64,000 nt of DNA, taken from Luteibacter yeojuensis. Its GTDB lineage: Bacteria; Pseudomonadota; Gammaproteobacteria; Xanthomonadales; Rhodanobacteraceae. The DNA is taken from positions 1 to 64,000 of the forward strand of contig NZ_JZRB01000058.1 in assembly GCF_000964085.1 (NCBI RefSeq). The letters are read 5' to 3'. The position numbers were made by a program, and so were the translations under genes. Under the pieces are notes generated by a model. The model worked only from the letters and a program-made list of their open reading frames with translations, was not told where the DNA came from and did not search any database. Below, piece after piece: positions 28,991 to 38,925 of this stretch (within the stretch, counting starts at the first letter, position 1; each line of letters begins with the position of its first letter).

Positions 28991-30550
28991 ATGAGTGCTT
29001 TGGAAATCGAGGCGGCGCCCCGCGCGCGGCTACCCCGGCAGGTTCCCTTCATCATCGGCAACGAGGGGTGCGAGCGTTTCAGCTTCTACGGCATGCGGAA
29101 CATCCTCACGCCGTTCCTGGTGAGTTCGCTGCTGCTCTACCTGCCCGAGGCCGCCCGCCCGGGTGCGGCGAAGGATGTGTTCCACACCTTCGTCATCGGC
29201 GTGTATTTCTTCCCATTGCTGGGGGGCTGGCTGGCCGACCGGTTCCTGGGCAAGTACCGCACCGTGCTGTGGCTGAGCCTCGTGTACTGCATCGGGCACT
29301 TGTGCCTGGCGCTGTTCGAACACAGCGTGGCGGGGTTCTATACCGGCCTGGCGCTTATCGCGCTGGGGGCGGGCGGCATCAAGCCGTGCGTGGCCGCCTT
29401 CGTCGGCGACCAGTTCGACGAGGGCAACCGGCACCTTGCCAAGGTGGTCTTCGACGCCTTCTACTGGATCATCAACGTCGGCTCGTTCCTCGCTTCGTTG
29501 CTCATGCCGTTCTTCCTGCGCCAGTACGGCGCCGCGGTGGCGTTTGGCCTGCCGGGCGCGCTGATGGCCATCGCCACGCTCGTGTTCTGGATGGGCCGCA
29601 AGCACTACGTCATGCAGCCACCCACGCGGCGCGACCCGCACGGCTTCGCGCAGGTGGTGAAAAGCGCGCTGCTGGCGCGGGCGCCGGGGCAGGGCAGGCC
29701 GGGCCTCGCGGTGTTCGTCGTGGCCGTGGCGCTCGCGCTTGGCTCGCTGGCGCTGGTGCCCGTGCTCGGCATCGTCGCGGCACTGTGTGTCGCGTTGGTG
29801 CTGCTGCTCGCGGGCATGGTGGTGGGTACGCAGCTGCAGCTCGACCGCGTGCGCGGCCTGCACCCTGCCGAGGCCATCGAGGGCGTTGGCGTGGTGCTGC
29901 GCGTGCTGGTGGTGTTCGCGCTGGTCACGCCGTTCTGGTCGCTGTTCGACCAGAAGGCCTCGACGTGGGTGCTGCAGGCCAACGCGATGCAAGCGCCTGG
30001 CTGGTTGCACCCCGCGCAGATGCAGGCCGTGAACCCGGCGCTCGTGTTGTTGCTGATCCCGTTCAACAACCTGGTGCTGTACCCGATGCTGCGCCGCTGG
30101 GGCATCGAGCCGACCGCGTTGCGGCGCATGACGGCAGGCATCGCGTTCTCGGCCATCGCATGGGTGGTGGTCGGCATGCTGCAGCTGGCGCTCGACGGCG
30201 GCAGCCCGGTGCACATCGCCTGGCAGGTGCTGCCCTATGTGTTCCTGACGATGGGCGAGGTGCTTGTCTCGGCCACTGGCCTGGAGTTCGCCTACAGCCA
30301 GGCGCCCCCGGCGATGAAGGGCACGCTGATGAGCTTCTGGACCCTCAGTGTCACCGTGGGCAACCTGTGGGTGCTGCTGGCCAACGCGGGTGTGCGCAAC
30401 GACGCCGTGCTGGCCGGCATCGCCAGCACGGGCATGGGCGCCACGGCGTTCCAGATGTTCTTCTTCGCCGCGTTCGCGGGCGTGGCCGCGCTGGCGTTCG
30501 GCCTCTATGCGCGGCGCTACCGCATGGTGGACTACTACCGCTCCACGTAA
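28991..30550 (+). CDS. POT-family proton-coupled peptide transporter
   Basis: 519 residues with 12-14 predicted membrane helices. The first helix carries EGCERFSFYGMRNIL, the ExxERF motif of proton-dependent oligopeptide transporters, and GAGGIKPCVAAFVGDQFDE is the PTR2 signature. It would import di- or tripeptides across the inner membrane. The last helices include SFWTLSVTVGNLWVLLAN, also conserved. No linked peptidase gene. Confidence 0.9.
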   Translation: MSALEIEAAPRARLPRQVPFIIGNEGCERFSFYGMRNILTPFLVSSLLLYLPEAARPGAAKDVFHTFVIGVYFFPLLGGWLADRFLGKYRTVLWLSLVYCIGHLCLALFEHSVAGFYTGLALIALGAGGIKPCVAAFVGDQFDEGNRHLAKVVFDAFYWIINVGSFLASLLMPFFLRQYGAAVAFGLPGALMAIATLVFWMGRKHYVMQPPTRRDPHGFAQVVKSALLARAPGQGRPGLAVFVVAVALALGSLALVPVLGIVAALCVALVLLLAGMVVGTQLQLDRVRGLHPAEAIEGVGVVLRVLVVFALVTPFWSLFDQKASTWVLQANAMQAPGWLHPAQMQAVNPALVLLLIPFNNLVLYPMLRRWGIEPTALRRMTAGIAFSAIAWVVVGMLQLALDGGSPVHIAWQVLPYVFLTMGEVLVSATGLEFAYSQAPPAMKGTLMSFWTLSVTVGNLWVLLANAGVRNDAVLAGIASTGMGATAFQMFFFAAFAGVAALAFGLYARRYRMVDYYRST

Positions 30551-30605
30551 CCTGCATGGGGCCGGCGGTATAGAGTGCGTTCCCCGAAGCCGCCGGAGCC
30601 ACGCC

Positions 30606-31412
30606 ATGGTCGAACCGAAACATGCCTCGCCGACACCCGGCGCCGCGGCCAGCGAGTGGCCGGGCAAGGTGGTGCTGGTCACCGGCGGCGCCCAGGGCGT
30701 GGGCAAGGGCATCGCCCAGGCGGTGCTGGAAGCGGGTGGCAACGTCGTCATCGGCGACCTGGACGCGGAAGCGGGCAAGGCTTGCCTCGACGAATGGCAG
30801 GCCGGCGAGCGGGCCGCGTTCCATGTGCTCGATGTATCGAAAGAAGCCAGCGTGATACGGTTCGTCGCCGCGGCACTGAAACGCTTTGGCCGCATCGATG
30901 GCCTCGTGAACAACGCCGGCATCGCCAACCCGCACAACGACCCGATCGAGGCGATGGATTGGGCCGAGTGGAAGCACCGCATCGAGACCAACCTCGGCGG
31001 CGTGTTCCTCTGCTGCAAGCACGCGCTGCCGTCGTTGAAGCATGTGAACGGCGCCATCGTGAACATCGCATCCACGCGTGCCCACCAGTCCGAGCCGCAC
31101 AGCGAAGCCTACGCGGCGAGCAAGGGCGGCATGCTGGCGTTCACGCACGCGCTCGCCGTCAGCGCGGGGCCGGTGCGCGTCAACGCCATCAACCCCGGCT
31201 GGATCGTCGTGGACGACTGGAAGAAGCCCTCGGTGCGCAAGAAGGCGAAGCTCTCCGCCGCCGACCATGCGCAACACCCCGTGGGCCGCGCTGGCGTGCC
31301 GCCCGATATCGGGGCGCTAGCGGTGTTCCTGTTGTCGTCGCAGGCAGGTTTCATCACGGGCGAGAACATCACGGTCGACGGCGGCGTCGCCCGCAAGATG
31401 CACTACGTCTGA
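30606..31412 (+). CDS. SDR family oxidoreductase
   Basis: 268 residues from the ATG at 30606; the longer frame to 30348 would run inside the transporter gene. Short-chain dehydrogenase motifs: cofactor loop TGGAQGVGKGIA near residue 25, NNAG in VNNAGIANP, catalytic S and YAASKGG, and VNAINPGWI. The substrate is not evident. A half-copy of repeat family B follows. Confidence 0.9.
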   Translation: MVEPKHASPTPGAAASEWPGKVVLVTGGAQGVGKGIAQAVLEAGGNVVIGDLDAEAGKACLDEWQAGERAAFHVLDVSKEASVIRFVAAALKRFGRIDGLVNNAGIANPHNDPIEAMDWAEWKHRIETNLGGVFLCCKHALPSLKHVNGAIVNIASTRAHQSEPHSEAYAASKGGMLAFTHALAVSAGPVRVNAINPGWIVVDDWKKPSVRKKAKLSAADHAQHPVGRAGVPPDIGALAVFLLSSQAGFITGENITVDGGVARKMHYV

Positions 31413-31431
31413 CTGCATGTGGGAACAGAAA

Positions 31432-31480
31432 CCTGTGGGAGCACGCCAAAAGATGTCGCCCACAGGGTGGGCTCCTACGG
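31432..31480. repeat. Half unit of palindromic repeat family B
   Basis: AAAAGATGTCGCCCACAGGG and GTGGGCTCCTACGG (to 31480) match the right half of family B. The left part (31432-31450) is degenerate and resembles family A (CCTGTGGGAGC). Confidence 0.6.
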
Positions 31481-32293
31481 CAGCGAGTAGCGCTCCAGTG
31501 GAATCGTCGTCATCGCCCCGGCCTTGAACGCCAGCCTTCCCTCGTCATAGTCCCATTGCTCCACGAGGCAAACCGCACGATCCGACGCCGCATCGTGGCG
31601 TATGACATGGACTGAATTGCTGATGCCTTCGCGGATGCGCGTCGACGTGGCCGTGCCCGCCTGCACCGACCACAGCTCGCTGGCCAGCTGGCGTGCCTCG
31701 GTGTTCAACGGCCGCACGTAGGGCAGGTGGATGTGCCCGCCCAGCACGAGGTCGGCGCCTGCGGCCGCCCAGGCCTTGATGGCCGCTTCATGGTTGATGA
31801 GCAGGTTGGCGATGTCCTTCTCGCGGATGACGTGCACCGGCTGGTGGGTGACGACGATACGCAGCTGCTCGTCGCGCGCCGCGCGCAGGCGTTCGCACAC
31901 GCGGGCGATCTGGCGGTCGGATACTTCGCCGTTCTTGTGCCGCGCGGGGCGCACGGTGTTGATGCCGATGACCAGCGCATCGGCACTCTCGTGCACGGGC
32001 TCCAGGTCATCGCCGAAAACATCGCGATACCGGCCGAACGGGTTCAGCGCGCGCGCCACCAGGTTCACCAACGGCACGTCATGGTTCCCGGGCACGACGA
32101 GCGTCGGGCGCGCATAGGCATCGACGAATCGCCGCGCCGCCGCGAACTGCTCGCGCGTCGCCCGCTGGGTCACGTCACCGGAGAGAATCACGAGGTCTGG
32201 CGCCATCGTGGTGATGAGCCGTTGCAACGCAGCGACCACCTCCGGGCGCTCGGTACCGAAATGCGGGTCGGAGACCTGGACGAACACGCTCAA
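31475..32293 (-). CDS. Metallophosphoesterase, CpdA-like
   Basis: 272 residues from the TTG at 32293, chosen because GGAGG lies 7 bases upstream and TTG overlaps the kinase stop (TTGA); a GTG at 32287 is also possible. Calcineurin-like phosphoesterase motifs are present: SDPHFG near residue 8, SGDVTQ, GNHD, VVTHQP and GGHIHLPY, giving all metal ligands. It may hydrolyse cyclic nucleotides or other phosphodiesters. It is translationally coupled to the lipid kinase. Confidence 0.85.
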   Translation of the reverse strand: MSVFVQVSDPHFGTERPEVVAALQRLITTMAPDLVILSGDVTQRATREQFAAARRFVDAYARPTLVVPGNHDVPLVNLVARALNPFGRYRDVFGDDLEPVHESADALVIGINTVRPARHKNGEVSDRQIARVCERLRAARDEQLRIVVTHQPVHVIREKDIANLLINHEAAIKAWAAAGADLVLGGHIHLPYVRPLNTEARQLASELWSVQAGTATSTRIREGISNSVHVIRHDAASDRAVCLVEQWDYDEGRLAFKAGAMTTIPLERYSLP

Positions 32294-33237
32294 CCCGGGT
32301 CCTCCCCCGGCTTGCGCTCGCCGTCGGTGACCAGGACGAGCGGGCGTGGCGCCGCGCGGAAGACGATGGGCGGGTCGAGCCACTCGATCTCGCCGTCGAC
32401 GGCCACCTTCATCTTCCGGCGGTGGTGCCTTGGCGTGACGGTGATATCGCGGAAGGGAAAGCTCACGGCGTTCTCGGCATCGCCCAGCCGGCCCAGTGCG
32501 CCGCGCAGGATGAGGCCCAGCATGGTCAGGCGGCCCATGGGTTTCAGCACCAGCCCGGCCAGCGTGCCGTCGTTGCGGAACACGTGCTCCGCCTCGGGCA
32601 GGCCGATGATCTCCAACTGCAGCGCGTTGTTGCCGACGAACAGCGTGGGCGTGCGCAGCTGGCGTGCCTGCGTGCCATCGCTCACCTCGATCCGCAGCGG
32701 CCGGTAGCCGCGCATCATCGTGGCCAGGCCCGACCACAACGCGACGAGGCGGTGGCGGCCGAAGCGTTGTTTCCACGCTTCGCGGTCCTCCAGCACCTGG
32801 GGGTAAAGGCCCAGGCTGCCGTTCACGAGGAAGAGCCGGTCGTTCACCATGCCCACCTGCACGTTGCGCGGCGTGCCGCGCAGCAGGCCCTCGGTGGCGG
32901 CGACGGGGTCGGCGGGGATGTTGTGCGAGCGGCCGAAGAAATTGAACGTGCCCTGCGGCAACACGCCCATGGGGATCTGTTCGCGCCAGGCGGTGCCGGC
33001 GACGCAGTTGATGGTGCCGTCGCCGCCGGACGCCACCAGCACGCCGCCTTCCTTCTTCGCATGCGCGGCGGCTTCGGCCACCACGTCGCGGATGGGGTGC
33101 GCCTCGTCGATGAGGAAGAACTTATGCGCGCGGCCGGCGGCGTCCAGCGTGGCACGGATCGCCTCGCGGGCTTGCTCCGTATCCCCGCGGCCGGAGCCGG
33201 CATTCATCACGATGGCGAAGGGCATGTCATTGGGCAT
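32290..33237 (-). CDS. Diacylglycerol/lipid kinase family protein
   Basis: 315 residues from the ATG at 33237 (Met5 at 33225 is an alternative). The catalytic GGDGT motif is at residues 71-75 (ASGGDGTIN), preceded by IVMNAGSGRGDT. This is the YegS/BmrU-type DAGK_cat family, which phosphorylates lipids such as diacylglycerol or phosphatidylglycerol. Neighbours on the same strand are a PAP2 phosphatase (upstream) and a metallophosphoesterase, which fits a lipid-phosphate turnover cluster, though this is inference. Confidence 0.85.
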   Translation of the reverse strand: MPNDMPFAIVMNAGSGRGDTEQAREAIRATLDAAGRAHKFFLIDEAHPIRDVVAEAAAHAKKEGGVLVASGGDGTINCVAGTAWREQIPMGVLPQGTFNFFGRSHNIPADPVAATEGLLRGTPRNVQVGMVNDRLFLVNGSLGLYPQVLEDREAWKQRFGRHRLVALWSGLATMMRGYRPLRIEVSDGTQARQLRTPTLFVGNNALQLEIIGLPEAEHVFRNDGTLAGLVLKPMGRLTMLGLILRGALGRLGDAENAVSFPFRDITVTPRHHRRKMKVAVDGEIEWLDPPIVFRAAPRPLVLVTDGERKPGEDPG

Positions 33238-33278
33238 GCCGCCAAGATCAGCATTGGCCGTGTGTTGGCCGCATGAAA

Positions 33279-34058
33279 TTACGCGCGTGCCGCCCGGCCC
33301 TCGCGCAGGCGGGCGTGCTCGGCGCTGCCCACGCAGAGCGTGAGCCAGGCCAGGCCGGTGGCGTAGCCAGCCATCACGTCGCTGAAGTAATGCACCTGCA
33401 GCAGGATGCGGCTGATGCCCACGATGGTGATGAAGGCCACGGCGGCCACCACCACGGTGCGGTGCCATCGCGGCGGGGTCAGCACCAGCAGCACGTAGGC
33501 GAGCATCCCATAGAACACCATCGAGCCCGAGGCATGCCCGCTGGGGAAGCTGAAGGTGTGCTCGACGATGAACCCGTGGTCGTGCAGCGGCCTTTCGCGC
33601 TGGAACACGTGCTTCAGCGCCGTGTTGATGAGGGCCGTGCCGGCCAGGGCCACGAGCCACGTGGCGGCCAGCCGGCGGTGCCCGCGCGCGGCCAGGGCGA
33701 TCGTGACCACGCCGGTCACGACGGCGAGCGCCACGGGGTTGCCCAGCTGGGTAAGCCACGCGATGGCGTGCAGCACGGGCAGAGGCATGTTCGCGCGCAG
33801 GTCGCTGGCCAGCGACGCGTCGAACAGCGTCAGGCCCGCCTGCTCGCGTACCTCCACCGCGATGACCGAGGCGATGACCAGCATGGCGACGACGACGGCC
33901 GCGGCGGTCGTCGGCCGGAGGAAGCTTCGCGCGGCGGGGTCGAGCCCTTCGCGGCGGCGCACCGTGCGCCGCCAGGCCACGTCCGCGCCGAGCAGGGCGA
34001 CGGCGAGCAGCAGTCCCCACAGCGAGAGGGCGTGGCGGCTGATCCAGTCAACAGTCAT
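33279..34058 (-). CDS. PAP2 family phosphatase
   Basis: 259 residues from the ATG at 34058, with five or six membrane helices. The three PAP2 active-site parts are visible: KHVFQRERP, SFPSGHASG and SRILLQVHYFSD. It probably removes phosphate from a membrane lipid such as phosphatidate or undecaprenyl pyrophosphate. It is divergent from the esterase gene with 81 bases between starts. Confidence 0.88.
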   Translation of the reverse strand: MTVDWISRHALSLWGLLLAVALLGADVAWRRTVRRREGLDPAARSFLRPTTAAAVVVAMLVIASVIAVEVREQAGLTLFDASLASDLRANMPLPVLHAIAWLTQLGNPVALAVVTGVVTIALAARGHRRLAATWLVALAGTALINTALKHVFQRERPLHDHGFIVEHTFSFPSGHASGSMVFYGMLAYVLLVLTPPRWHRTVVVAAVAFITIVGISRILLQVHYFSDVMAGYATGLAWLTLCVGSAEHARLREGRAARA

Positions 34059-34139
34059 GTTCCGTCGGCTCCGCGACTCGTGGCAGGATCGGCCATGTTG
34101 CCACGCCGCCTGCGCGCGGCCCGTCGAAGGGACCACCTG

Positions 34140-35747
34140 ATGAAGCACACCCCCATCCGCGCCGCGCTGGCGCTGACGCTCCTGGCCTGCGGCGCCGCCG
34201 CGCACGCCGATGGCGCACCAGCCACCCATCGCATCGTCCGCGTCACCCTCGAGGGCGGCACCGACAAGGGCACCTCGGGCCGGCTGCTGGTCTTCGCCGC
34301 CCCGGCCGACAAGGCAAAGGCGGCCGCGAAGGAGGGCAAGGTGGAGGAAGTGGACACCAACCCGTTCCACCCCGAGGCCGTCTCCGTGGCCGGCCGCGAG
34401 GTCAGCTGGATCGCCCCGGGCCAGTCGGTCGACCTCGACACCGATGGCGAGGCCTTCCCGGCGGGCTTCTCCAGCCTGCCGCCCGGCGACTACCTGTTCC
34501 AGGCCGTGCTCGACGTGGGCAACGACTACAACTACGGCGGCCGCCGCGCCGGCGACCTCATCAGCGAGGTCACGCCGGTGAAGATCACGGGCAAGGGCGC
34601 CATCCCAGCCCTGAAGCTCACCAGGGTGGTGCCGGAGCGCGACGTGTGGGCCCTGCCGCCGACCGCGCCCAAGGCGGTCCGTGACGTGCTGCCGGAAGCA
34701 CGCAAGCACGCCCACGAGGAGACCCTGCAGAGCAAGGCGCTCACCGCGTTCGGTGGGTACCCGCAGTCGATCCGGGCGTGGGTGCTGACGCCCCCCGGTT
34801 ACGAGCAGGGCAAGGCCAGCTACCCCGTCGTGTACCTCACGCACGGTTTCGGCGGCGGCTTCGACCGCTACGCCGGCACCATCGCCACGGTGTGGGATGC
34901 CATGGCGAAGAAAGAGATGCCCCCGATGATCTGGGTGCTCCTCGACGAATCCGGCCCCACCGGCACCCATGAGTTCGCCGACTCGGTGAACAACGGCCCG
35001 TGGGGCCAGGCGCTCACCACCGAATACATTCCGTGGCTGGAAACCCGCTACCGCATGGATGGCAAGACCAGCGGCCGCTTCCTCAACGGCCATTCGTCGG
35101 GCGGCTGGGCCACGCTGTGGTTGCAGACGCGCTACCCGCAGATCTTCGGCGGCACGTGGTCGACCTCGCCCGACCCAAGCGATTTCCACGACTTCACCGG
35201 CATCGACCTCTACCGGCCGGATGCCAACGCCTACAAGAAGCCCGATGGCTCGGCCAACCCGCTAGTGCGCGACAAGGGCCAGGTCATCGCCACGTTCGAG
35301 ACCTTCGCCCGCCTCGAGCGCGTGCTGGGTGCGTACGGCGGCCAGCTGGCGTCGTTCGAGTGGGTGTTCTCGCCGCGCGGCAAGGATGGCCGCCCCATGC
35401 CCATGTTCAACCGCGACACGGGGGCGGTCGACCCTACGGTCGCCGCATACTGGCGTGACCACTACGACATTTCGCAGCGGCTGCGAACCCAATGGCCGGC
35501 ACTGAAGCCCGACCTCGACGGCAAGATCCACCTCATCGTCGGCACCGCGGATACCTTCTACCTCGACGGCTCTGCGAAATTGCTCAAAGAAACACTCGAT
35601 GGCCTCGGTGCGAAAAGCGACATCCGCTTCCTCCCGGACAAGACCCACTTCGACCTGTACACCGAAGGCGACGACCGCCAGGCGCTGCTGAAGAAGATCG
35701 CGTGGGAGATGTATGACGTAGCGCGGCCCGGGCAGGGCAAGAAGTAG
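34140..35747 (+). CDS. Secreted alpha/beta-hydrolase esterase, esterase-D-like
   Basis: 535 residues from the ATG at 34140. A signal peptide (MKHTPIRAALALTLLACGAAAHAD) leads to an unusual N-terminal beta-rich region (about 30-190), then a PF00756-type hydrolase domain: YPVVYLTHGFGGGFDRY near residue 224 and the nucleophile elbow GHSSGG with Ser319. A histidine near the C-terminus (LPDKTHFD) completes the triad. The substrate is unknown; feruloyl or enterochelin-type esters are typical for this fold. Confidence 0.82.
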   Translation: MKHTPIRAALALTLLACGAAAHADGAPATHRIVRVTLEGGTDKGTSGRLLVFAAPADKAKAAAKEGKVEEVDTNPFHPEAVSVAGREVSWIAPGQSVDLDTDGEAFPAGFSSLPPGDYLFQAVLDVGNDYNYGGRRAGDLISEVTPVKITGKGAIPALKLTRVVPERDVWALPPTAPKAVRDVLPEARKHAHEETLQSKALTAFGGYPQSIRAWVLTPPGYEQGKASYPVVYLTHGFGGGFDRYAGTIATVWDAMAKKEMPPMIWVLLDESGPTGTHEFADSVNNGPWGQALTTEYIPWLETRYRMDGKTSGRFLNGHSSGGWATLWLQTRYPQIFGGTWSTSPDPSDFHDFTGIDLYRPDANAYKKPDGSANPLVRDKGQVIATFETFARLERVLGAYGGQLASFEWVFSPRGKDGRPMPMFNRDTGAVDPTVAAYWRDHYDISQRLRTQWPALKPDLDGKIHLIVGTADTFYLDGSAKLLKETLDGLGAKSDIRFLPDKTHFDLYTEGDDRQALLKKIAWEMYDVARPGQGKK

Positions 35748-35753
35748 CACCCG

Positions 35754-35792
35754 CGTAGGAGCCCACCCCGTGGGCGACATCTTTTCGCGAGG
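35754..35792. repeat. Half unit of palindromic repeat family B
   Basis: CGTAGGAGCCCACCCCGTGG and the GCGACATCTTTTCGCGAGGC part at 35754-35792 match the left half of family B; the other half is missing. Confidence 0.75.
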
Positions 35793-35808
35793 CGTATTGA
35801 GCAGGAGA

Positions 35809-35870
35809 TGGGAGATGGGAGTGGCAAGGTATTCCGTGAGGGTTTCACGGATGCCACTCCCACCACCCAT
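35809..35870. repeat. Inverted repeat related to the one at 33-161
   Basis: A long hairpin: GGGAGTGGCA (35817-35826) pairs with TGCCACTCCC (35852-35861), and TCCGTGA (35833-35839) with TCACGGA (35845-35851). Direct GAGATGG units precede it at 35808-35820. The flanks CTCCCAT/ATGGGAG resemble the upstream inverted repeat of the S10 operon. Confidence 0.7.
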
Positions 35871-35960
35871 CACCCGCCACCCACCACCGCTACTACCAAG
35901 GTCGGAATGCACCGCCCAACCCACGCGGGCTAACCTCGCCTGACCACCGGAGGCAACCGT

Positions 35961-37868
35961 ATGGGCTACGAGGACACCTGGCGCCGTTCCGTCGATGAAC
36001 CCGAGGCGTTCTGGGGCGAGCAGGCGAAGCTGATCGACTGGCAGGTGCCGCCGCGGCACATCCTCGACCAAAGCAACCCGCCGTTCCGCCGCTGGTTCGT
36101 CGGTGGCACCACCAACCTCTGCCACAACGCGGTCGACCGCCACCTCGAGGCGCGAGGCGACCAGCTGGCCATCGTGGCCGTCTCCACCGAGACCGGCACC
36201 ACCCGCGAGATCAGCTACCGCGAGCTGCACCACGAGGTGAACGCCTTCGCCGCGGTGATGCAGGCGCTGGGCGTGGGGAAGGGCGACCGCGTCGTCATCT
36301 ACCTGCCCAACATCGCCGAAGCCGTGTTCGCGATGCTGGCCTGCGCACGCATCGGCGCCATCCATTCCGTCGTGTTCGGCGGCTTCGCCGCGCACAACCT
36401 GGCGCTGCGCATCGACGATGCCGAACCCACCCTGCTGATCTGCGCCGACGCGGGCATGCGCGGTGGCAAGGTGATCCCGTACAAGCCCCTGGTCGACGCC
36501 GCGTTGAAGGAAGCGAAGGCGCCGCCGCCGCATGTCCTCGTCGTGAACCGTGGGCTCGACCCGACGATGGCCGTGGTCGAAGGCCGTGACGTGGACTACG
36601 CCGTGCAACGCGAGGCGCACCTCGGTGCGACCGTACCCGTGGCATGGCTCGAATCGAACGAACCCAGCTACCTGCTTTACACCTCGGGCACCACCGGCAA
36701 ACCCAAGGGCGTGCAACGCGACGTGGGCGGCTACGCCGTGGCGCTGGCCCTGTCGATGACCACCATCTTCGACCTCCAGCCCGGCCAGGTGATCCTGTGC
36801 ACGTCGGACGTGGGCTGGGCGGTGGGCCATTCGTACAACGTGTACGGGCCGCTGCTGGGTGGCTGCACCGCCATCCTCTACGAAGGCATGCCCACGAACC
36901 CCGACCCGGGCATCTGGTGGAAGTTGTGCGAGCAGTACGGCGTACGCACGATGTTCTCCTCGCCGACAGGCATCCGCATCCTGAAGAAGCAGGACGAGGC
37001 GTGGCTGAAAAAATATGATCTCTCTGCACTGCGCTGGATCTTCCTCGCCGGCGAGCCGCTCGACCAGCCGACGTATGAGTGGCTTTCGGGCGGCACCGGC
37101 AAGACGGTGATCGACAATTACTGGCAAACGGAGACCGGCTGGCCGGCGCTGTCGCTGATGCCCGGGCTCGACATGCGGCCGGTGAAACCCGGCTCACCGG
37201 GGTTCCCCACGTTTGGCTACCGCATGCGCGTCATCGACGACGCCACGGGCGAAGACAAGGCACCGGGCGAGAAGGGCGTGCTGGTGATCGAGCCGCCCCT
37301 GCCGCCTGGCTGCCTCACCACCATCTGGCGTGATGACGCGCGTTACGCGCGCAGCTACTTCGGCCATTTCAAGGAGCTGCTGTACAGCTCGCTCGACTGG
37401 GCCGTGCGCGACGCCGACGGCTACACCTTCATCCTCGGCCGCACCGACGACGTCATCAACGTGGCCGGCCACCGCCTGGGCACGCGTGAGATCGAAGAAT
37501 CTGTCGCCACACTCGGCGCGGTGGCGGAAGTGGCCGTGGTGGGTATCGCCGATGAACTGAAAGGCCAGCTGCCGGCGGTGTTCGCCACGCTGAAACAGGG
37601 CGTCACCGACCACCCGGCCGACGTGGCACGGGCCATGGAGCGGCGGGTGGTGGAATTGCTGGGTGCACTGGCGCGGCCGGGGTGCGTGTTTGTGGTGGGG
37701 GCGTTGCCCAAGACCCGCTCGGGCAAGCTGCTGCGCCGCTCGCTGCAGGCCCTGCTGCAGGGAACCGACCCGGGCGACCTGTCGACGCTGGACGATCCCA
37801 GTTCCCTGGAAGAAGTCCGCAAGGCCATCGCCAGGGGCCCAGACTGCGGCAAGCACACGCCGCTGTAG
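35961..37868 (+). CDS. prpE: Propionate-CoA ligase
   Basis: 635 residues opening [23 protein letters not shown]-family motifs: [15 protein letters not shown] near residue 239 (P-loop), WQTETGWP near 391, and [13 protein letters not shown] near 587 with the acetylatable lysine. [11 protein letters not shown] near residue 52 is typical of PrpE. It activates propionate to propionyl-CoA for the methylcitrate cycle. A CCGGAGG sequence precedes the ATG. Its UAG stop codon lies inside a family B repeat. An acetyl-CoA synthetase is the alternative call; the neighbouring prpB and prpC favour PrpE. Confidence 0.9.
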   Translation: MGYEDTWRRSVDEPEAFWGEQAKLIDWQVPPRHILDQSNPPFRRWFVGGTTNLCHNAVDRHLEARGDQLAIVAVSTETGTTREISYRELHHEVNAFAAVMQALGVGKGDRVVIYLPNIAEAVFAMLACARIGAIHSVVFGGFAAHNLALRIDDAEPTLLICADAGMRGGKVIPYKPLVDAALKEAKAPPPHVLVVNRGLDPTMAVVEGRDVDYAVQREAHLGATVPVAWLESNEPSYLLYTSGTTGKPKGVQRDVGGYAVALALSMTTIFDLQPGQVILCTSDVGWAVGHSYNVYGPLLGGCTAILYEGMPTNPDPGIWWKLCEQYGVRTMFSSPTGIRILKKQDEAWLKKYDLSALRWIFLAGEPLDQPTYEWLSGGTGKTVIDNYWQTETGWPALSLMPGLDMRPVKPGSPGFPTFGYRMRVIDDATGEDKAPGEKGVLVIEPPLPPGCLTTIWRDDARYARSYFGHFKELLYSSLDWAVRDADGYTFILGRTDDVINVAGHRLGTREIEESVATLGAVAEVAVVGIADELKGQLPAVFATLKQGVTDHPADVARAMERRVVELLGALARPGCVFVVGALPKTRSGKLLRRSLQALLQGTDPGDLSTLDDPSSLEEVRKAIARGPDCGKHTPL

Positions 37869-37944
37869 GAGCCCACGCCGTGGGCGACAGCTTTTTGCGC
37901 GGGCGCTCGGCGAAAAGCTGTCGCCCACGGCGTGGGCTCCTACA
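37864..37944. repeat. Palindromic repeat, family B, supplying the prpE stop codon
   Basis: TGTAGGAGCCCACGCCGTGG at 37864 and its inverse to 37944. The TAG at 37866-37868 that ends prpE is part of the repeat. Confidence 0.85.
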
Positions 37945-37994
37945 CGGGGCGCCCCTCCACCGCACCGCAACAATCCTTTACACGGCCCCCGCGC

Positions 37995-38000
37995 TAAAAT
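37995..38000 (+). promoter_or_regulatory. Candidate -10 box for prpB
   Basis: TAAAAT at 37995-38000 is 25 bases before the prpB ATG. No -35 match was found at 17 bases; TTTACA at 37977-37982 is too close. A very similar TAAAAT-N(1-2)-CCGG context lies before prpD (49666-49671). Confidence 0.35.
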
Positions 38001-38025
38001 GCCGGTCTTTACGCGGAGACTTTCC

Positions 38026-38913
38026 ATGCCCTTGCCCCCGTCGGCCGGTAGCCGTTTCCGGGCCGCCCTTGCGGCCGAGAAGCCCCTGCAGGTCATCGGC
38101 GCCATCAACGCCAACCACGCCCTGCTGGCGCAGCGCGCCGGGTTCCGCGCCATCTACCTGTCGGGCGGCGGCGTGGCCGCGGGCTCGCTGGGCCTGCCCG
38201 ACCTCGGCATCAACACCCTCGACGATGTGCTGACCGATGTCCGCCGCATCACCGATGTGTGCGACCTGCCGCTCATGGTCGACATCGACACCGGCTTCGG
38301 CCCCAGCGCCTTCAACATCGCGCGCACGGTCAAGAGCCTGATTAAGTTCGGCGCCGCCGCCTGCCATATCGAAGACCAGGTGGGCGCCAAGCGTTGCGGC
38401 CACCGCCCGGGCAAGGAAATCGTCACCGCCAGCGAAATGGCCGATCGCGTCAAGGCCGCCGCCGATGCGAAGACCGACCCGGATTTCTTCCTCATCGCCC
38501 GTACCGACGCCATCGCCGTCGACGGCGTGGACGCGGCCATCGAGCGCGCCATCGCCTGCGCCGAAGCCGGCGCCGATGCCATCTTCGCCGAGGCCGCCTA
38601 CGACCTGCCCACGTACAAGCGCTTCACCGATGCGCTCAGCGTGCCGGTGCTCGCCAACATCACCGAGTTCGGCCAGACCCCGCTGTTCAGCACTGAGGAA
38701 CTCGGCAGCGTCGGCGTGGGCATCGTGCTGTACCCGCTGTCGGCGTTCCGCGCCATGAACAAGGCGGCCGAGAACGTCTACACCACCATCCGCCGCGACG
38801 GCCACCAGCGCAACGTCATCGACACGATGCAGACGCGCGAGGAGCTTTACGACCGCATCGGCTACCACGACTACGAGCGTCGCCTCGACGCACTGTTCTC
38901 GAAGAAGGGTTAA
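38026..38913 (+). CDS. prpB: 2-methylisocitrate lyase
   Basis: 295 residues from the ATG at 38026; the longer frame back to 37663 crosses the repeat and prpE. The catalytic KRCGH loop is at residues 122-126 ([11 protein letters not shown]), with the metal-binding VDIDTGFG segment near residue 85. It cleaves 2-methylisocitrate to pyruvate and succinate, the last step of the methylcitrate cycle. GCGGAG precedes the start; prpC follows after 12 bases. Confidence 0.95.
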   Translation: MPLPPSAGSRFRAALAAEKPLQVIGAINANHALLAQRAGFRAIYLSGGGVAAGSLGLPDLGINTLDDVLTDVRRITDVCDLPLMVDIDTGFGPSAFNIARTVKSLIKFGAAACHIEDQVGAKRCGHRPGKEIVTASEMADRVKAAADAKTDPDFFLIARTDAIAVDGVDAAIERAIACAEAGADAIFAEAAYDLPTYKRFTDALSVPVLANITEFGQTPLFSTEELGSVGVGIVLYPLSAFRAMNKAAENVYTTIRRDGHQRNVIDTMQTREELYDRIGYHDYERRLDALFSKKG

Positions 38914-38925
38914 GGAGAGTCACGC

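Noticed and set aside
35961-37868. Call of acetyl-CoA synthetase (Acs) instead of PrpE
   Set aside because: The N-terminal [11 protein letters not shown] pattern and the neighbouring prpB and prpC genes favour PrpE.
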